A stretch of 64,000 nt of DNA from Forficula auricularia (Eukaryota; Arthropoda; Insecta; Dermaptera; Forficulidae): NCBI GenBank assembly GCA_024734495.1, contig JALMQS010000070.1, positions 13,779,295 to 13,843,294 of the forward strand, given 5' to 3'. The position numbers and the translations under genes are program-made. The notes under the pieces are model-generated. The model searched no databases. It saw nothing but the letters and a program-made list of their open reading frames with translations, and had not been told where the DNA came from. Below, in pieces: positions 23,011-35,355 of the stretch; position 1 is the first letter of the stretch; each line of letters begins with the position of its first letter.

Positions 23011-23097
23011 TCAAACAAAATTTCATCTTAATTCCACAATGGTAACCCGTGCCGTAATGAGGATGAAATTTTTGAAAAACTGCAATTTTTGCAAACA

Positions 23098-23408
23098 AAT
23101 TGCAGTTTTCCTTCATTAAATGAAAACTACTCAGAAACTACTTAGAAACTTGATTCTTATCTCATTCTCTAGGAAATTTGGTTTACTTAAACTCCTTTTT
23201 TGTTAAAACTTAGATTTCTAGATATCCAGCATTTTACATGACACTTTTGAGGATTCTGATCATAATCCTGGATATCTTTAAATCTAAGAGTTTTAACAAA
23301 AAGTGCTACGTTCAAGTCAACAAAATTTCCTAGAGAATGAAATAAGAATCAAGTTTCTAGGATGAGTGTTGTTCAGTTTATTAAGGAAAAACTGCGATTT
23401 TTTGCAAC
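23098..23408. repeat. Palindrome of about 310 bp
   Basis: Arms containing ATTTCCTAGAGAATGA / TCATTCTCTAGGAAAT and GATATCCAG / CTGGATATC are inverted around 23245. No coding. Confidence 0.65.
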
Positions 23409-23739
23409 TTTTCGTATATAACTTTCCTTTTCAAAAGGAATACTCATAAAATTGTTTTAAGGCTCTCAGACCATTATTTACGGAGATAGAGGCGTTAAGA
23501 GAGAAGACAAAAAAAATTTGGGCTTAAAAATAATCGAATTTTTAATATATTTATAAAGGATTGGTGTAGTGGAGGATAATCTGAGATGGGGGTCCAGAGG
23601 GCGAAGCCTCTTGATACGGGACGCCCTGTATGAGTATATAAATATTTTGGGTTTATTTTTTATCTTTTAGTGCATTTTTGAAATATTTTTTTTTTTTATA
23701 ATTATAATTTTAATAGTCTTCAAGTAAAAAGGTATGTAT

Positions 23740-24335
23740 TTCTTCCTGTTCTTCAACTTTATATTCTCGCGAAGATTGATTACTCGCGTGACTGGCTCAG
23801 AAACAAATCATTTGAAGGACAAGAGGATGAAATGAAAAATGAAAAATGGAGGCTCTAGGGATTGTTTGCAACATGGGCTGCAGATTGCATCAGGCTTATT
23901 TAATAGCTATCTCGAGTTCTCTGTCTAATATGAGCAAAAGTAAATAAAAGAAATGCCTCTAACAGGACTAATCTCGCTGAAGGTAAGGAAACCAATACCG
24001 CAAAGTGCCCGTCGCATTTCCTCTTGGCGTAATTATATCTTTATAGAAATGTATATTGTAAGGCTATTATTAATTTTTTTAATATACCTAATTATCATAA
24101 AATTACGTTTAAAAAATAATGTCACTGAAAGTTATAATAAAGAAAAAATAATAGAAATAATAGATTTACAGACATTAATTGATCACGTAATCAGGGCCGG
24201 ACTGAGAACATTGTCGAGGACTCCTTGTGTGGCACCCTTATTTTTCCGTTCTATAATATTCCTAAATTATCTCAAAAGGGCTGTAGTAAAATTATATTTT
24301 CTTACTTACATTCATGCAGTTCAATATTGACATTA
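23740..24335 (+). other. Unassigned stretch with a 125-codon open frame
   Basis: The frame 23953-24330 begins MPLTGLISLK, followed at once by a good donor-like CTGAAG|GTAAGG. The remainder is hydrophobic and AT-driven. I do not recognise it. It could be chance or a small first exon of an unknown plus-strand transcript. Confidence 0.25.
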
Positions 24336-24339
24336 TTTT

Positions 24340-24915
24340 TACTTTATCATAAAAAATTATATTTTTCGTGATAATAATTGTTTTGTCAAAATGTCAGTTA
24401 GTCTGTCTGATTGTCTGGTTGTCTGGTTGTGCGTTACCAAATTTTTGTGGACGAGCTAGCTCAAAAACTAGTGTGAATATCGAAACCAAATTTCACACGT
24501 ATTTTTGGTCCATTGAGATTAAGAGCTGATTAGATTTTGGTGCATATCGACCCAAAATTAAGGGGGTGAAGGGGGAGGGGGGGGTTAAAAATTAAAAATC
24601 TAGGCCATTTGAGCAAACTCAACCAAATTTTGTATACATAATCAGAAGGGCCCTAGAAGTCTAAAAATGCAAAAACTAACCGCCCGAAATGGGGGGGGCG
24701 TAGGGTCAAAAAATGAAAATATAAGCCCTTGTACCAAACTCAAACAAATTTTGTATACATAATCAGTGGGACCCCAGAAGTCTAAAAATGCAAAAACTAA
24801 CCGCTCTCCCCCCTACATGATTATAAATAATTTTATTAAATATTAAATATAAGTGAGGGGCCAGGTTGTATGGCAAAGTCAAGTGAATGCCCACATCAGA
24901 ACACGTCAGCTTATT
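24340..24915 (+). mobile_element. Family B element, copy 3 (5' truncated)
   Basis: Begins within the element at TTATATTTTTCGTGATAATA and ends GGCAAAGTCAAGTGAATGCC. About two minisatellite units. Confidence 0.75.
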
Positions 24916-24984
24916 GAATTCATAGAAAGTCTATCCCCTTTATCGGTTAATTAGTAAAAAAAACGAATACGATCTAAATTATAG

Positions 24985-25525
24985 ATATATACCACCTCAA
25001 GAAGAACAATGACCTAAGTGAAAAATTCAGCGATTTTGAGATAAGTACCTAAAAAGAGTCAAAAATTCCTTGTTTTTCGGTGGATAAAGCGACATATCTG
25101 TAGTACTGTGAGAAACCACTAAATGACAGTTATGTCTCTGCTAATTGCATCAGTTTGTCATTTGAACATCGACGCAATCTTCAGTTTGTTTTTGACTTTT
25201 TGCGACTACAACGACCTAATTGCTTTTGTTTCAACCCATCCTACTTCAACGAGTGGAACAACGCCCTAAGTGTTTCATTCCGCTATATTAAATTTAGAAG
25301 AACAATGACTTAACTGTAACCTTGTATTTTGCAAGGTATTTTGGAAATAACGTCAACAGACTGCAGTACTAAGTTTTAGCTATTATTTAACTAAATTGCA
25401 AATAGCTCTAAATCATTCCTTAGCTCTACTGCAGTTAATTATTCAAAATATTTTTTTAAAGTGGTTATATCTATGAATAACAATTTTCACACTTAGGTCA
25501 TTGTTCTATTGGAGGTGCGATATAT
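24985..25525. mobile_element. Non-autonomous element with ACCACCTC ends
   Basis: The inverted ends share CACCTC..GAAGAACAATGACC and its complement GGTCATTGTTCTATTGGAGG. Further GAACAATGACTTAA and GGAACAACGCCCTAAGTG words inside suggest repeated binding sites. Confidence 0.65.
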
Positions 25526-26038
25526 CCCTTCTCACGATAACTCAAAAACTGAAAGTTGTGTACAGTTTTTCCAAGTTGGTAAAATTGTTGTATTTTCAAA
25601 ACTGTGTTTCCTCAGTTCATTAAACTACACATGTAAGAGCTCCTTATAGGCTGATTCGATTTTTTTCTGATTTTCTGCATCTTTGTACCAGAAGTTCTGA
25701 AGCTAGAAAGGTCACAAACTATTGCTGTTTCTTCGTTTTGGAGATAAATATATTAAGCATGATTTTTATGTCTTTTTTTCCAAAACAACAGTCAGTGGCC
25801 CGCCATAGTGATTTTATAATAGTCAAATTCGCCCAAATGTTAAAAAGGTTGGGCAGCCTTGATTTAGAGTAAATCGATGTTAAGTATAATATTTTCTTAC
25901 TCTTTTTAAATTAGGGGTAGTAAGTTGGTTATAAAACGCCAGCCTATGAGAGGCTGCAACCTACTTATGAAATTTTAAAGAATTAAATTTTTTTATGACA
26001 ATGATGAGAGACGAAGTTACACCAAAAAGGTGCAACCC

Positions 26039-26494
26039 CTAAAGGCCTGGGTTGGCCCCTCCATCGTGAAAAGAAGAAGAAAGAATTTTATGGGTTGGGC
26101 GGGGGTCGAAGGTATCTGTGGATACGGGTCTTAATAGCTGAAGGTTATAAGTCGCGGGAAAGATGGTGGCAGAGAGCGAGTTCCAGTCTCTGGTGGTCAT
26201 AAGGATAAAAGAGTTGGCGAAAGCGCTTGTTCGACTTTTATCCAATTTGACAGCGAAGGGGTGCTGAGCGTCAGAAAACCGCGTGTTTCTCGTAAAGAGG
26301 GCATTAGGGGGATAATTGATTTCAGCTCGACTGAACAGACACCGTGATAGTATCTGTAGTACAGGCAAAGGGCAGAAACGGTTCTTCGGTGAGCCAGGGA
26401 GTCGAGTGAGTTGGTTAGAGCCGGTATTTAATTGAAGATTTGTATAGGAATGTGGAAAATAGTACCTAGGTTTAGATTTTAATGAAAATATCAC
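26039..26494 (-). pseudogene. Non-LTR retrotransposon C-terminal fragment
   Basis: A 151-codon frame with RFSDAQHPFAVKLDKSRT, then SAFANSFILMTTRDWNSLSA and a stop after DGGANPGL. The pattern Q.PF.V.L..SRT....SF...T..WNSLP is the C-terminal tail downstream of the reverse-transcriptase domain in jockey/CR1-like LINEs. No catalytic RT motif is present, so it is a 5'-truncated copy. The 3' flank (25900-26038) is probably its untranslated region. Confidence 0.75.
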
Positions 26495-26495
26495 T

Positions 26496-26690
26496 GAATG
26501 TGTCCTCTAATTAATCCGAGATATTATAGATAATTTTTCATAAATGCCAGAAAAGGGTTGTATTCACCACCCGTATAGTTTTTTGGCACTTGGGTTGAAT
26601 TTCAAAGAAAGTAAATATAATAACACCCTACATGCACATAAACAAAATATATATTTATATAATATCTCGGATTAAGTAGAAGACACTTTG
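26496..26690. mobile_element. Small MITE with TAATCCGAGATATTATA ends
   Basis: Ends GTGTCCTCTAATTAATCCGAG (26499) and its complement near 26667-26689 are inverted. About 195 bp, no coding. Confidence 0.65.
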
Positions 26691-27115
26691 CTTTTAATTT
26701 TTTCGGGCTTCTGACTGTATTCGATAAAATTTATATTTTTTAACTTAATTGATTTTTTTAAATCATTACTTCAATTTTTTTTGTAGAGACTCCCTTAAGA
26801 GTTTACCTCCTTCTTCAATTGATTTCTAAAGGCAATCAATTTCGGCAACCACTTGTTAGCGATAGAAAACTTCTTGACTTCGATCTCTCCCTTCTGGGAT
26901 GTTTTCATTTAATAGTATTTGAGGGAAATTAAATTGGGTAAGTATATTGTTAAAAAGTACGTACATATATATAGCTATTCCTAAAGAAGTCCTTAACCCA
27001 AATAAAATAGAAATAATTGATTATAGAAGCCATTACAACAATTTTACTAGTAATTTTTATTAGGGATTTGGTGGGCAGGTTGATGAAATGAAGAATTTTT
27101 TTAGGCTAGGCCAGA

Positions 27116-27230
27116 GGTTCCCAACTGTGCGCCGCGGCCTCTTCACAGGTGCGCCGCAAAGCTTCATAAGATATTTGGCCTAACGAGACAAAAACCAAAG
27201 TGAAAAGCTAAAAATTTATTTATTATTCAT
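27116..27230 (+). mobile_element. hAT end fragment
   Basis: CAGAGGTTCCCAACTGTGCG matches the ends of the hAT at 30264-32937 in its first 15 bases. A reversed relative (CCTGTGAAGAGGCC) lies at 60905-60980. Confidence 0.55.
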
Positions 27231-27234
27231 TTTT

Positions 27235-27895
27235 AATTAGGCATGGTCAAGTATTGTAAAAATTGGTTTTTTTGCTTCTTTTTTTCGAAATATCTCAAAA
27301 ACGGTTGAAACTATTTTGATTAAAAAAATTGAGTGAAACCATGGCATTTCGGACTACAAAAAATCTCTAATAAGTGAACATCAAAAAAATTACATTTTTC
27401 GAGATAATAACTGTTTTGTCAAAATTTCTGTTAGTTAGACTGTGCGTTACCAAATTTTGTGGACGAGGTAGCTCAAAAACTAGTGTGAATATCAAAACCA
27501 AATTTCACAAGTAATTTTGGTGCATTGAGATTAAGAGCTGATTATATTTTGGTGCATATCGACGCAAAATTAAGAGGGGTGTAGGGGGGTTAAAATTTAA
27601 AATTATAATATTTTCAAACTAAAAAAACAAGAAAAATGAAATATACTATAAAATGAATCTATAATAATGAAAATATTTTTTTTATTCTTGGGGGGGTCAA
27701 AGTAAAAAAATCTAGGCCATTTGAGCAAACTCAACCAAATTTTGTATACATAATCAGTGGGGCCCCAGAACACTAAAAATGTAAAAACAAACGGCCCAAA
27801 ATGGGGGGGGGGGGTCAAAAATGAAAATCTAGGCATTGGACCAAATTCAACCAGAAGTGTATGAGTGGATGGCCACATCAGAACGTGTCAATTTA
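27235..27895 (+). mobile_element. Family B element, copy 4 (diverged)
   Basis: Shares GGTATGGTC-like start, GCTAGCTC-type middle and a G-rich minisatellite. Ends GGCCACATCAGAACGTGTCA at 27870-27889. Confidence 0.7.
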
Positions 27896-28234
27896 TTATC
27901 TCTTATTTACGATTAAAAATACATTAAGCGAAAAAATTTAACTTCGTCACCTTCGAAAAAATCTGAAATTTATTCCCCCCTACATTACAATGTGAATTTT
28001 TTATTTTTATAGTAAAATAAACTATTTACTTAATTCCCAAGATATTTTTATCGATTCTAATACAAAAGTATTTAGGGAGACCAAACCAAATACGGTATTT
28101 GTTTTGATATATTATGTACTTTTACTTAGGGATTTCATGTTTTTGTATTTTTGTTCATATTTTTTTCTTTTTTTTTCTATTCATCTTTTTCATTTTCGTT
28201 TTTATTGGTTTTTATTGATTTGACAAATCGTCCC

Positions 28235-29347
28235 CTTAGAGTGTAAACCTGCTCACTCACAACAAGGAATTTTACAGGGCAGAGAAAAAAACAAACAAAA
28301 TTTAATATAAGTAGGTTATAATGAAAGGCAGTCCAAATTATCAAAATTTTTTATTCAAATACCGAAGTTTCGGAAACCTTTTCTCTCCTTCTTCAGGGTA
28401 GTGAATAGTTATTGATGGGTGAGTATATTTCGCTTACCAGCCATCTTTCTAAGAAAATAAATAAAATTAAAATTTAATATTGTTATTATGGAAAGAAACT
28501 ATTTTTCACATTTTTTTCTACAACTTACGATCGTAATTTTAAGTACCAGTTTTACTTGGACGATGCTGCATTTCTTTTTCTTTCGAACGGTATTAATATG
28601 TCATATATGATAAATAAGCTGACGTGTTCTGATGTGGCCATCCACTTGACTTTACCATACAACCTGGCCCCTCACTTATATTTAATATTTAATAAAATTA
28701 TTTATAATCATGTAGGGGGGGGGGTTAGTTTTTGCATTTTTAGACTCCTGGGACCCACTGATTATGTATACAAAATTTGGTTGAGTTTGGTAAATGGCAA
28801 AGATTTTCATTTTTTGACCTCCGCTCCCCCTCCCATTTCGGGCGGTTAGATTTTACATTTTTAGACTTCTGGGGATCCACTGATTATGTATACAAAATTT
28901 GGTTGAGTTTGCTCAAACGGCCTAGATTTTTAATTTTTATCCCCCTCGACCCCCTTAATTTTGGGTCGATATGCACCAAAATCTAATCAGCTCTTAATCT
29001 CAATGGACCAAAACTACGTGTGAAATTTGGTTTCGATATTCACACTAGTTTTTGAGCTATCTTGTCCTCCCTTTGGTAACGCACAGATACTCTAACTAAC
29101 AGACATTTTGACAAAACAATTATTATCTCAAAAAATATAATTTTTTCGATGTTCTCTTATAGGAGCTTTTTTGTAGATCAAAATGCCATGGTTTCGCTCA
29201 ATTTTTTTAATCGAAATAGTTTCAGCCGTTTTTTAGATATTTTGAAAAAAAGAAGGAAAAAAAACCACTTTTTTCATGCACGATTACAATACTTGACCAT
29301 ATCCTGTATGGTAAAGTAAAATGGAGTTAGCAGGTTTACACTCTAAG
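28235..29347. mobile_element. Composite: 19-bp inverted repeats around family H and B copies
   Basis: CTTAGAGTGTAAACCTGCT at 28235-28253 is inverted perfectly at 29329-29347. Between them lie a family H fragment (28310-28450, with CTGAAGAAGG...CCGAAAC on the minus strand) and a complete reversed family B copy (28617-29323). Confidence 0.65.
28617..29323 (-). mobile_element. Family B element, copy 5
   Basis: Runs from GCTGACGTGTTCTGATGTGG to CCTGTATGGTAAAG in reverse orientation. About two minisatellite units. Open frames at 28556-28986 are repeat translations. Confidence 0.8.
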
Positions 29348-29419
29348 CCGACGATATTAATCTTCTTTCTTTAAAATTGTGTTTATTTGTTTGTGTAGTT
29401 GTATTTAAATTTTTTTTTT

Positions 29420-29463
29420 TGTAATTGGGAGGGTATGAATAAATAAATGAATAAATAAATAAA
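29420..29463. repeat. (AATA/AATG)n simple repeat, LINE-like tail
   Basis: A run of AATAAATAAATG units at the end of an AT-rich stretch, resembling a non-LTR tail. No coding attached. Confidence 0.5.
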
Positions 29464-30004
29464 CCTTTCTAGGTGCAAAAAAATGTCAAATGGCTAAAAT
29501 TTGTTAAAAGTGTAGTCTTAAAGAAATTTTCACATTTCTCCCCAATTAACACTAAATTTATCATTCATCTCACTAAATTGCCAATTCATCTGTTTAAAAC
29601 ATTTTTCAGAATCTTAGCCTTATCAATGGCTAATCCCTTCTTGTTTTCTCAGCCTAACGCCTGTTTTACGGGAGACCGCAACCGGATTCTCTTTTTAGTC
29701 GATATCTGTACATTTACTCTAGTAAAGGCAGTCAAAGGAAGGACGCAGAGGCTAACCCGGGGGCGTTTGTCCTAGATTTGAAATTATTTATTTATGAATT
29801 TTGTCCGGTACGTAACATTATTCACAATTTATAGGAAAATAAGGACAAGTTTTTATGTGTGACTTTTTTATTAGCCAACATTTTAATCAATTATACAAAT
29901 ATAAGATACCTAAATGTAATTTTAGTTTTATTTAAATTTGTACAATAATTTCTATATGTAAAGATGATTAAGAAAAAAGATTCTATTCTATTGTTTTAAA
30001 ACAG

Positions 30005-30263
30005 TGTTGCCTACGCCCCCTGAACCCCCCCCCTGCACCCCAACCCCAATCCCACCCTACACACCCACCCTGCACCTCACTACGCACCCTTCCTCCCATT
30101 CCACCCCCACACCCATCTCGGGCCCCTTACTTTAGTTGAGTTTGGTCCAAGGGCAAGAATTTTCATATTTGACCCCCCATTTTGGGTGGTTATTTTTTCC
30201 ATTTCTAGCCATCTAGTGGTCCACAGATTATGCTTACAAAATTTGGTTGAGTTTGGTCTAAGG
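30005..30263 (-). repeat. C-rich tract and family B fragment
   Basis: 30010-30120 is a C-rich low-complexity tract, probably a decayed family B minisatellite. 30125-30263 carries AAAATTTGGTTGAGTTTGGTC, a reversed family B unit. The hAT at 30264 was inserted here. Confidence 0.65.
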
Positions 30264-32937
30264 CAGGGGTTCCCAACCTTTTTTACTCTAGAGCACATTC
30301 TAAAATATCGGTAGGGTGGCGGGCACCACCTATTTTAAATCGACAAACTCCTTCCATAACTTGTCATTTTCCCATAATTTATTTTCTTATTTTCTTATAT
30401 TCATAATGTATTAATAAATAATAAACAAAAATGTTTCAAAATAATAAAATTATTTGGCATTTTTTTCAAATTGCATACACACAGAGAAATGTATTTACAA
30501 AACGTAAAGAAAGTAAACAAAACACACAAATACAAAGAAAACATTTAATTAAAAAATATAATAAAGTCAATGTGATCTTTGGCATTGCATTTCATTGGCC
30601 AGAGCTTCATAATTAGGAGCGTATGACGATAATCCTGTTAGCAGACAATCATAAAGATGCTCATCGGTGAGTCGAGATCTATATCTTGATTTTATTAAGT
30701 TCATGTTTGAAAACAATGATTCGCATAAATATGTCGAACCGAAAAATGATTCAATTTTATATGCCGCTTTTTCAACAATGGGAACTTTTCTCTATCCACT
30801 GTATTCCAAAAGTCCTCTGACATTAAGGATTTTAGCAAAATATCATTCTTAAGGTCCAAAATTTCTAACTCTAGTTCTTCTGTCTTACCTTGAACAAAAT
30901 CTGCAATACATGCGGCTATTTCCATAACATTTATTTGGTAAGTAAAAGGATTGATACAGAAGGAAACTATTGGCTCAATATGTTTAAACTACAAAAATCT
31001 CTCTTCAAACTGTTTTTTTAACTCTTGAAGATGCTTAATAAATAATGTCCCATTTAATTCATTGTCCCCTAGCATTTTGTTCATATGTGGGAAATGCACG
31101 AGAGAATTGATCTGCAGATGTGATATCAACAAATCCAATTTAGCTTTAAATGACTTACAGAGCTTATCATTTCAGCTATGCTTTTGTCCTTACCCTGCAA
31201 CTCCAAATTTAAAGAATTCAATTTTTCCATGATGTCTGTGAGAAATCCCAAATCAATCAGCCAGCCAGAGTCAGCTAGTTCATCATAATTTTCCTTTCTA
31301 TCGTTTATAAATGTTTTTATTTCTTCAATTAAACTCACAAATCTTGTAAGAACCTTTCCTTTACTGAGCCAACGTACTTCAGTATGCAGAATAAGATCAT
31401 GTTCTTTATCTTCAGTATCTTCTAACAGGGCCTTGAAAAGTCGGTGTTGCAAAGGAGCTGCTCGAATCGAATTGATTATTTTTGTAATTATTTTCATGAC
31501 GTGTTCAAATGGCAAAATTTTACAGCACAGAGCTTCCTGGTGGATAATATGGTAGGACATGAAGTTTGAAAATGAATCATCCTTCATGCAGAGGGCAATA
31601 AATCCTTTGTTTTTACCCATCATTGCTGGCGCCCCATCAGTGGTTATTGCAGACAGCTTGTGCAAAGGCATATTTATTGACTTGGCGTATGTTTTGAATG
31701 TATTATAAATATCCTCACCCCTTGTCTGTCCTTTCATAGGTAATATTTGTAACATATCCTCTTTTTACTGTGAAGTTACTAAACACCATTCTCACCATAA
31801 CTGCTAACTGTGCGGTGTCTGATATATCTGTTGACTCGTCAAATTGTAGCGAGAAACAGTCACATATTTCCAAGTCAGTTTTTAACTGAGTTTGTATGTC
31901 TGTTGAAATTGCATGTATTCTTCTTGTGACTGTGTTATTTGACAACTGTAAGTCTTGTATTGCTGAGACAATCTCACGTCTGTCAGAAAATCCATCAAAC
32001 AAACAATCGGCACCAGTCAAAAATAGTTCCTTAAACAACTCACCATCAATGAAAGGTTTCTTCTTTTTTGCGAGCATGTGAGATATTTTGAAAGAAACAA
32101 TAGTGGCCTTTTGTAGAATTTTCCACATGTCTAGTGAGAAACAGTCTGTTGTGCTGTTAGACTTGATTTTTAGATTACAAATTTTTTTCTTTCTTACTTC
32201 AGATTTAAGAGGATAATTCACATTAAAAGTGGCATGATTTGTCTGAAAGTGTCGTTCAACGTTATGTTTTTTCGGCACTGCAATGCTACTACCACACAAT
32301 AAACAAACGCATTTATTTTTCAAATTAACGAAACAATATGATTCCTCCCAGTCAGTGTTAAAATTATAGGTTCGTTGTCTTTTACTTGGTCCACTCATTT
32401 TAGGGCTAAAATAAATAATAAAAAAAATAATAATTGAACTACAATATAATATCAATGTTATAGCGCAAGTCTGTTCTGCATTATATGCATAAATATATTA
32501 TAACAAGAACTATAACTATCTCCTCAATAATAATAGTTTATTAATAGATCATTGCTTATGAATACAATAAATTACGCACCTCGCTTTTAGCCTGTTAATT
32601 TTTTTATAGAAAACTCCTAATTCGTGTTTCGTCTGACGAACATGTCTCTTATCTAACTGTCGCGACCCGAACAGGGCAGCAATCACATTGACAACAACGC
32701 GGTTCCAGGCGGGGAATGCTTTTTGCGCATCACTCCATGTACACGCGGAAAACCCGAAGTGAGCCGATGATCGCAGAAACAATCAGAGTTATGTGCCTTG
32801 TGATTTGGCGCCTTCAGCGTATTTTAAAATAACGTTTATGAAAAAAATTCTGTCTCTGTCGAATAGTGAGAGGCGGGCACATACGAATCGTTCCGCGGGC
32901 GCCATGGCGCCCGCGGGCACAGGGTTGGGAACCTCTG
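30264..32937 (-). mobile_element. Buster-type hAT transposon, 2674 bp
   Basis: Terminal inverted repeats CAGGGGTTCCCAACC and CAGAGGTTCCCAACC (one mismatch). The target duplication GTCTAAGG at 30256-30263 and 32938-32945 fits the nnnTAnnn consensus of the Buster branch of hAT. The interior holds one decayed transposase gene on the minus strand. It is inserted in a family B fragment. Confidence 0.93.
30567..32398 (-). pseudogene. hAT transposase (ZBED/Buster type), broken
   Basis: The start ATG at 32398 gives MSGPSKRQRTYNF. A BED-type zinc finger follows with CLLC and H...H spacing (CVCLLCGSS...NVERHFQTNH). Then come the DDE-like region around FDESTDISDTAQLAVMVR, the TDGAPAMMG block, H.EALC and EVRWLSKG, all typical of the ZBED5/FAM200-type lineage. 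The C-terminal dimerisation part ends SRLTDEHLYDCLL near 30640. The frame shifts at a run of five T (plus strand) near 31762, again near 31150 and near 30785, and an in-frame TAG lies near 30985. Protein function is therefore lost. In a live element it would excise and insert copies by cut-and-paste in the nucleus. Confidence 0.9.
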
Positions 32938-32945
32938 GTCTAAGG

Positions 32946-34501
32946 GATACGAAGCCTTTTGTGTTTTAGACCACAAAATCAAAAATCCCCCATTTTTCAG
33001 TTCAGGGGTCAAATTTCAAAAAAATAAAAAACTTTCCCGAGACTTAGCATTAATAAACGTATGTACCAAATTTGAATGCTAAAACTTAAAAACTCGGGGA
33101 GATAGAGCAGTTTAAAAATTTCAAAAAATTTGCCTCAAAATGACTATGTCTTCCTTTCGGGGACAAATAGAGCAAAATATAAAAATTCTATTTGTTATTT
33201 CTGGGCGGGTTTCTCAGCTAGTCTAACATAATTGTTAATATAAAGAAAAAAAGGAAAATTGTTTATTTGAATGTGCCAAATATTTTTGAAATTTGTTTCT
33301 GATGGTCTTCAATGGTAATGAAGATAAAAAGAAAATTTAGATGAATGTGTGACCTCACTAATTGGTGGGTAAAATAATGATACATGTTTGTTCTGAAAAT
33401 ATAATATACTCTTGCAATTTGATATTAATTATGTTCTTATAAGCCCTGAAGAAGTCGGCAAAGTCAACGAAATATTGGCTGATAAATAAAAAATTCAGAC
33501 ATAAAAACTTGTTGCTAGCTTTCCAGTGACGAAGGAACACCAAGTTTTCAGTATCCATATGATATTGACTCCATGAAAAACATTTATAATTGGAAGAAAG
33601 ACTGATGATGAAGACCAAGTCTTCGAAACTATAGTCTCAAACAAATAAATAATATATATATACAGATATATCATCTTGATATATATGTGTATATGTTTAT
33701 TTGCATCAAGCAGAAGACAATCTCTTTGTTTCTCTTTATAAAAACTTGTCCTTATTTTCCTACTATAAACTTTAAAATTAATACAAATTATCGACGGAAA
33801 TGATAATAATAATTATTCACAATCGCTTATATCGTTGCAATTTTTCTTTCATAGAAGTTACTAGTTTTATATTCAAATTATTATAATAAATAAGTTTTTT
33901 GGAATAAGTTTCTCTTCCCCCACTCTAAAGATTCTGCGGGTGTCCATCTCAAAGGGTCGAATCATCAAGTTTCCTTTATATATCTCTCGATCCAAAATGC
34001 TAGAACAGTACTTAACATTGTATGTGTATTAAGAGAATGAGCCCTTCTTGTTTCTCAAGGGTCAAGTGTCATGAACCTGGTATTACAGCTGCATGAAACA
34101 AAGACCATAATTATCGCCTACTGACTAAAGATGGGGGGTAATTCAATTTTTAACATTCTCTAAAGAGAACTTTAGCAATTATAAGCAACGATCATAGAAG
34201 AAATTTCTAAACGGATTTTACCTATGCCTGTACAGCTTTTCCATTTCCAATGCCCCTTACGTTTAATAAATTACAATAAAATCAATTGTAGTTTTCAGAA
34301 GAATAAAATAGAAAATCTAAAAAAAAAAGAAAAAATTTAAAAAAATAACTAGAATTTCATTGTTTTTAAACTCAATAAACGTATTTTTTATTCTTTATAA
34401 AAAGAATCGAATCTAAATAATTTTTTAGGGCTTATTACAGCTATAAAAGTTGAATATTAATACTAAATCTATGACAAAGAAAAAAATATCGTCACCCTTA
34501 T
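32946..34501. other. Intron with Penelope-like motif remnants
   Basis: 33440-33476 has CCCTGAAGAAGTCGGC...CGAAATATTGG. 33603-33637 has CTGATGATGAAGAC-CAA-GTCTTCGAAACTATAGTC, both in plus orientation. 33700-33735 repeats AGCAGAAGACAATCTC, akin to family A ends. No host exon. Confidence 0.5.
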
Positions 34502-34680
34502 ATAAGGTGACCAACTTTTTTTACAATGAAAAGGAGGACACAAATTAATTAAAGAAAAAAATATCGTAAAGAAAAGAAACATTTTATTCCTTGCAACAAT
34601 AATAAACTATATACTATATATATTTGTCTAGATTAATTTGTAACAACGCTTAGAGAAATTTCTCTAAAAAAATTACTGTC

Positions 34681-34749
34681 TTGCCTAGAATCGAACCGAC
34701 GAACTCTTGAACTAAGGGCATTAGCTCTAGCCATTACGCCATTGAAACA
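34681..34749 (-). tRNA. tRNA-like remnant (tRNA pseudogene or SINE head)
   Basis: The minus strand reads TGGCGTAATGGCTAGAGC (A-box like) and, 30 bases on, GGTTCGATTCT (B-box like) at tRNA spacing. The acceptor and T stems pair poorly and the anticodon cannot be assigned. It is a decayed tRNA or tRNA-derived SINE. Confidence 0.35.
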
Positions 34750-35355
34750 TTAATAATTATATTTTGATTTCTGTTACTAAAACTATATATTTTTGATTTA
34801 GACTGTGTCGAGATAATATTGTATTCATTTGAACTCGAATGAAAATGAAAAAACACCAATAGATTTTAAATTAAGAAACATTAAATATATATTAATTAAC
34901 GAGGCAAATTTGAAATATAATTGTCAGCTCGGATTTTAAACTGATGGCTCCAATCGATTTTCATTAACCAGGCAAATTTGAAATATAATTGTAATTTTGA
35001 AATGAAAGACTCCAATTCATTTTAAATTAAGAAACATTAAATATATTTTTTGTAATTAATTAAATTAATTGAATCGCGTAAATTTGAATAATTTCCATGA
35101 TTCAGCCTGCGAATTTTTTGCAGTTCATAAATCATTTCATTATTTTTGTTTTGAAAAGGAAAAAATGAAATTTAAATTTAAATATATTCATAATTATTCC
35201 TCCCCCCCCCCCTCCACTCAAAAATTAAAGAAGCGAAACTTTTAAGAGACGATGTATTTTCGGTAGTTTACGGGTATACATTTGGAGTGTGGTTTTTAAG
35301 AGGAATAAAAATTTTTGACCGAGACGCTGCCCGCCAGGGCATCAGCCCGGAGGGC

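Noticed and set aside
24000..24330. Hydrophobic 125-codon frame as a membrane protein
   Set aside because: AT-driven Ile/Leu/Lys composition, no homologue recognised, and the probable donor lies after the tenth codon.
28556..28986. Two overlapping frames with DYVYKIWLSL repeats
   Set aside because: Reverse translation of family B units, not a protein family.
30667..30852. Plus-strand 61-codon frame (and 31896-32081)
   Set aside because: Shadows on the opposite strand of the hAT transposase.
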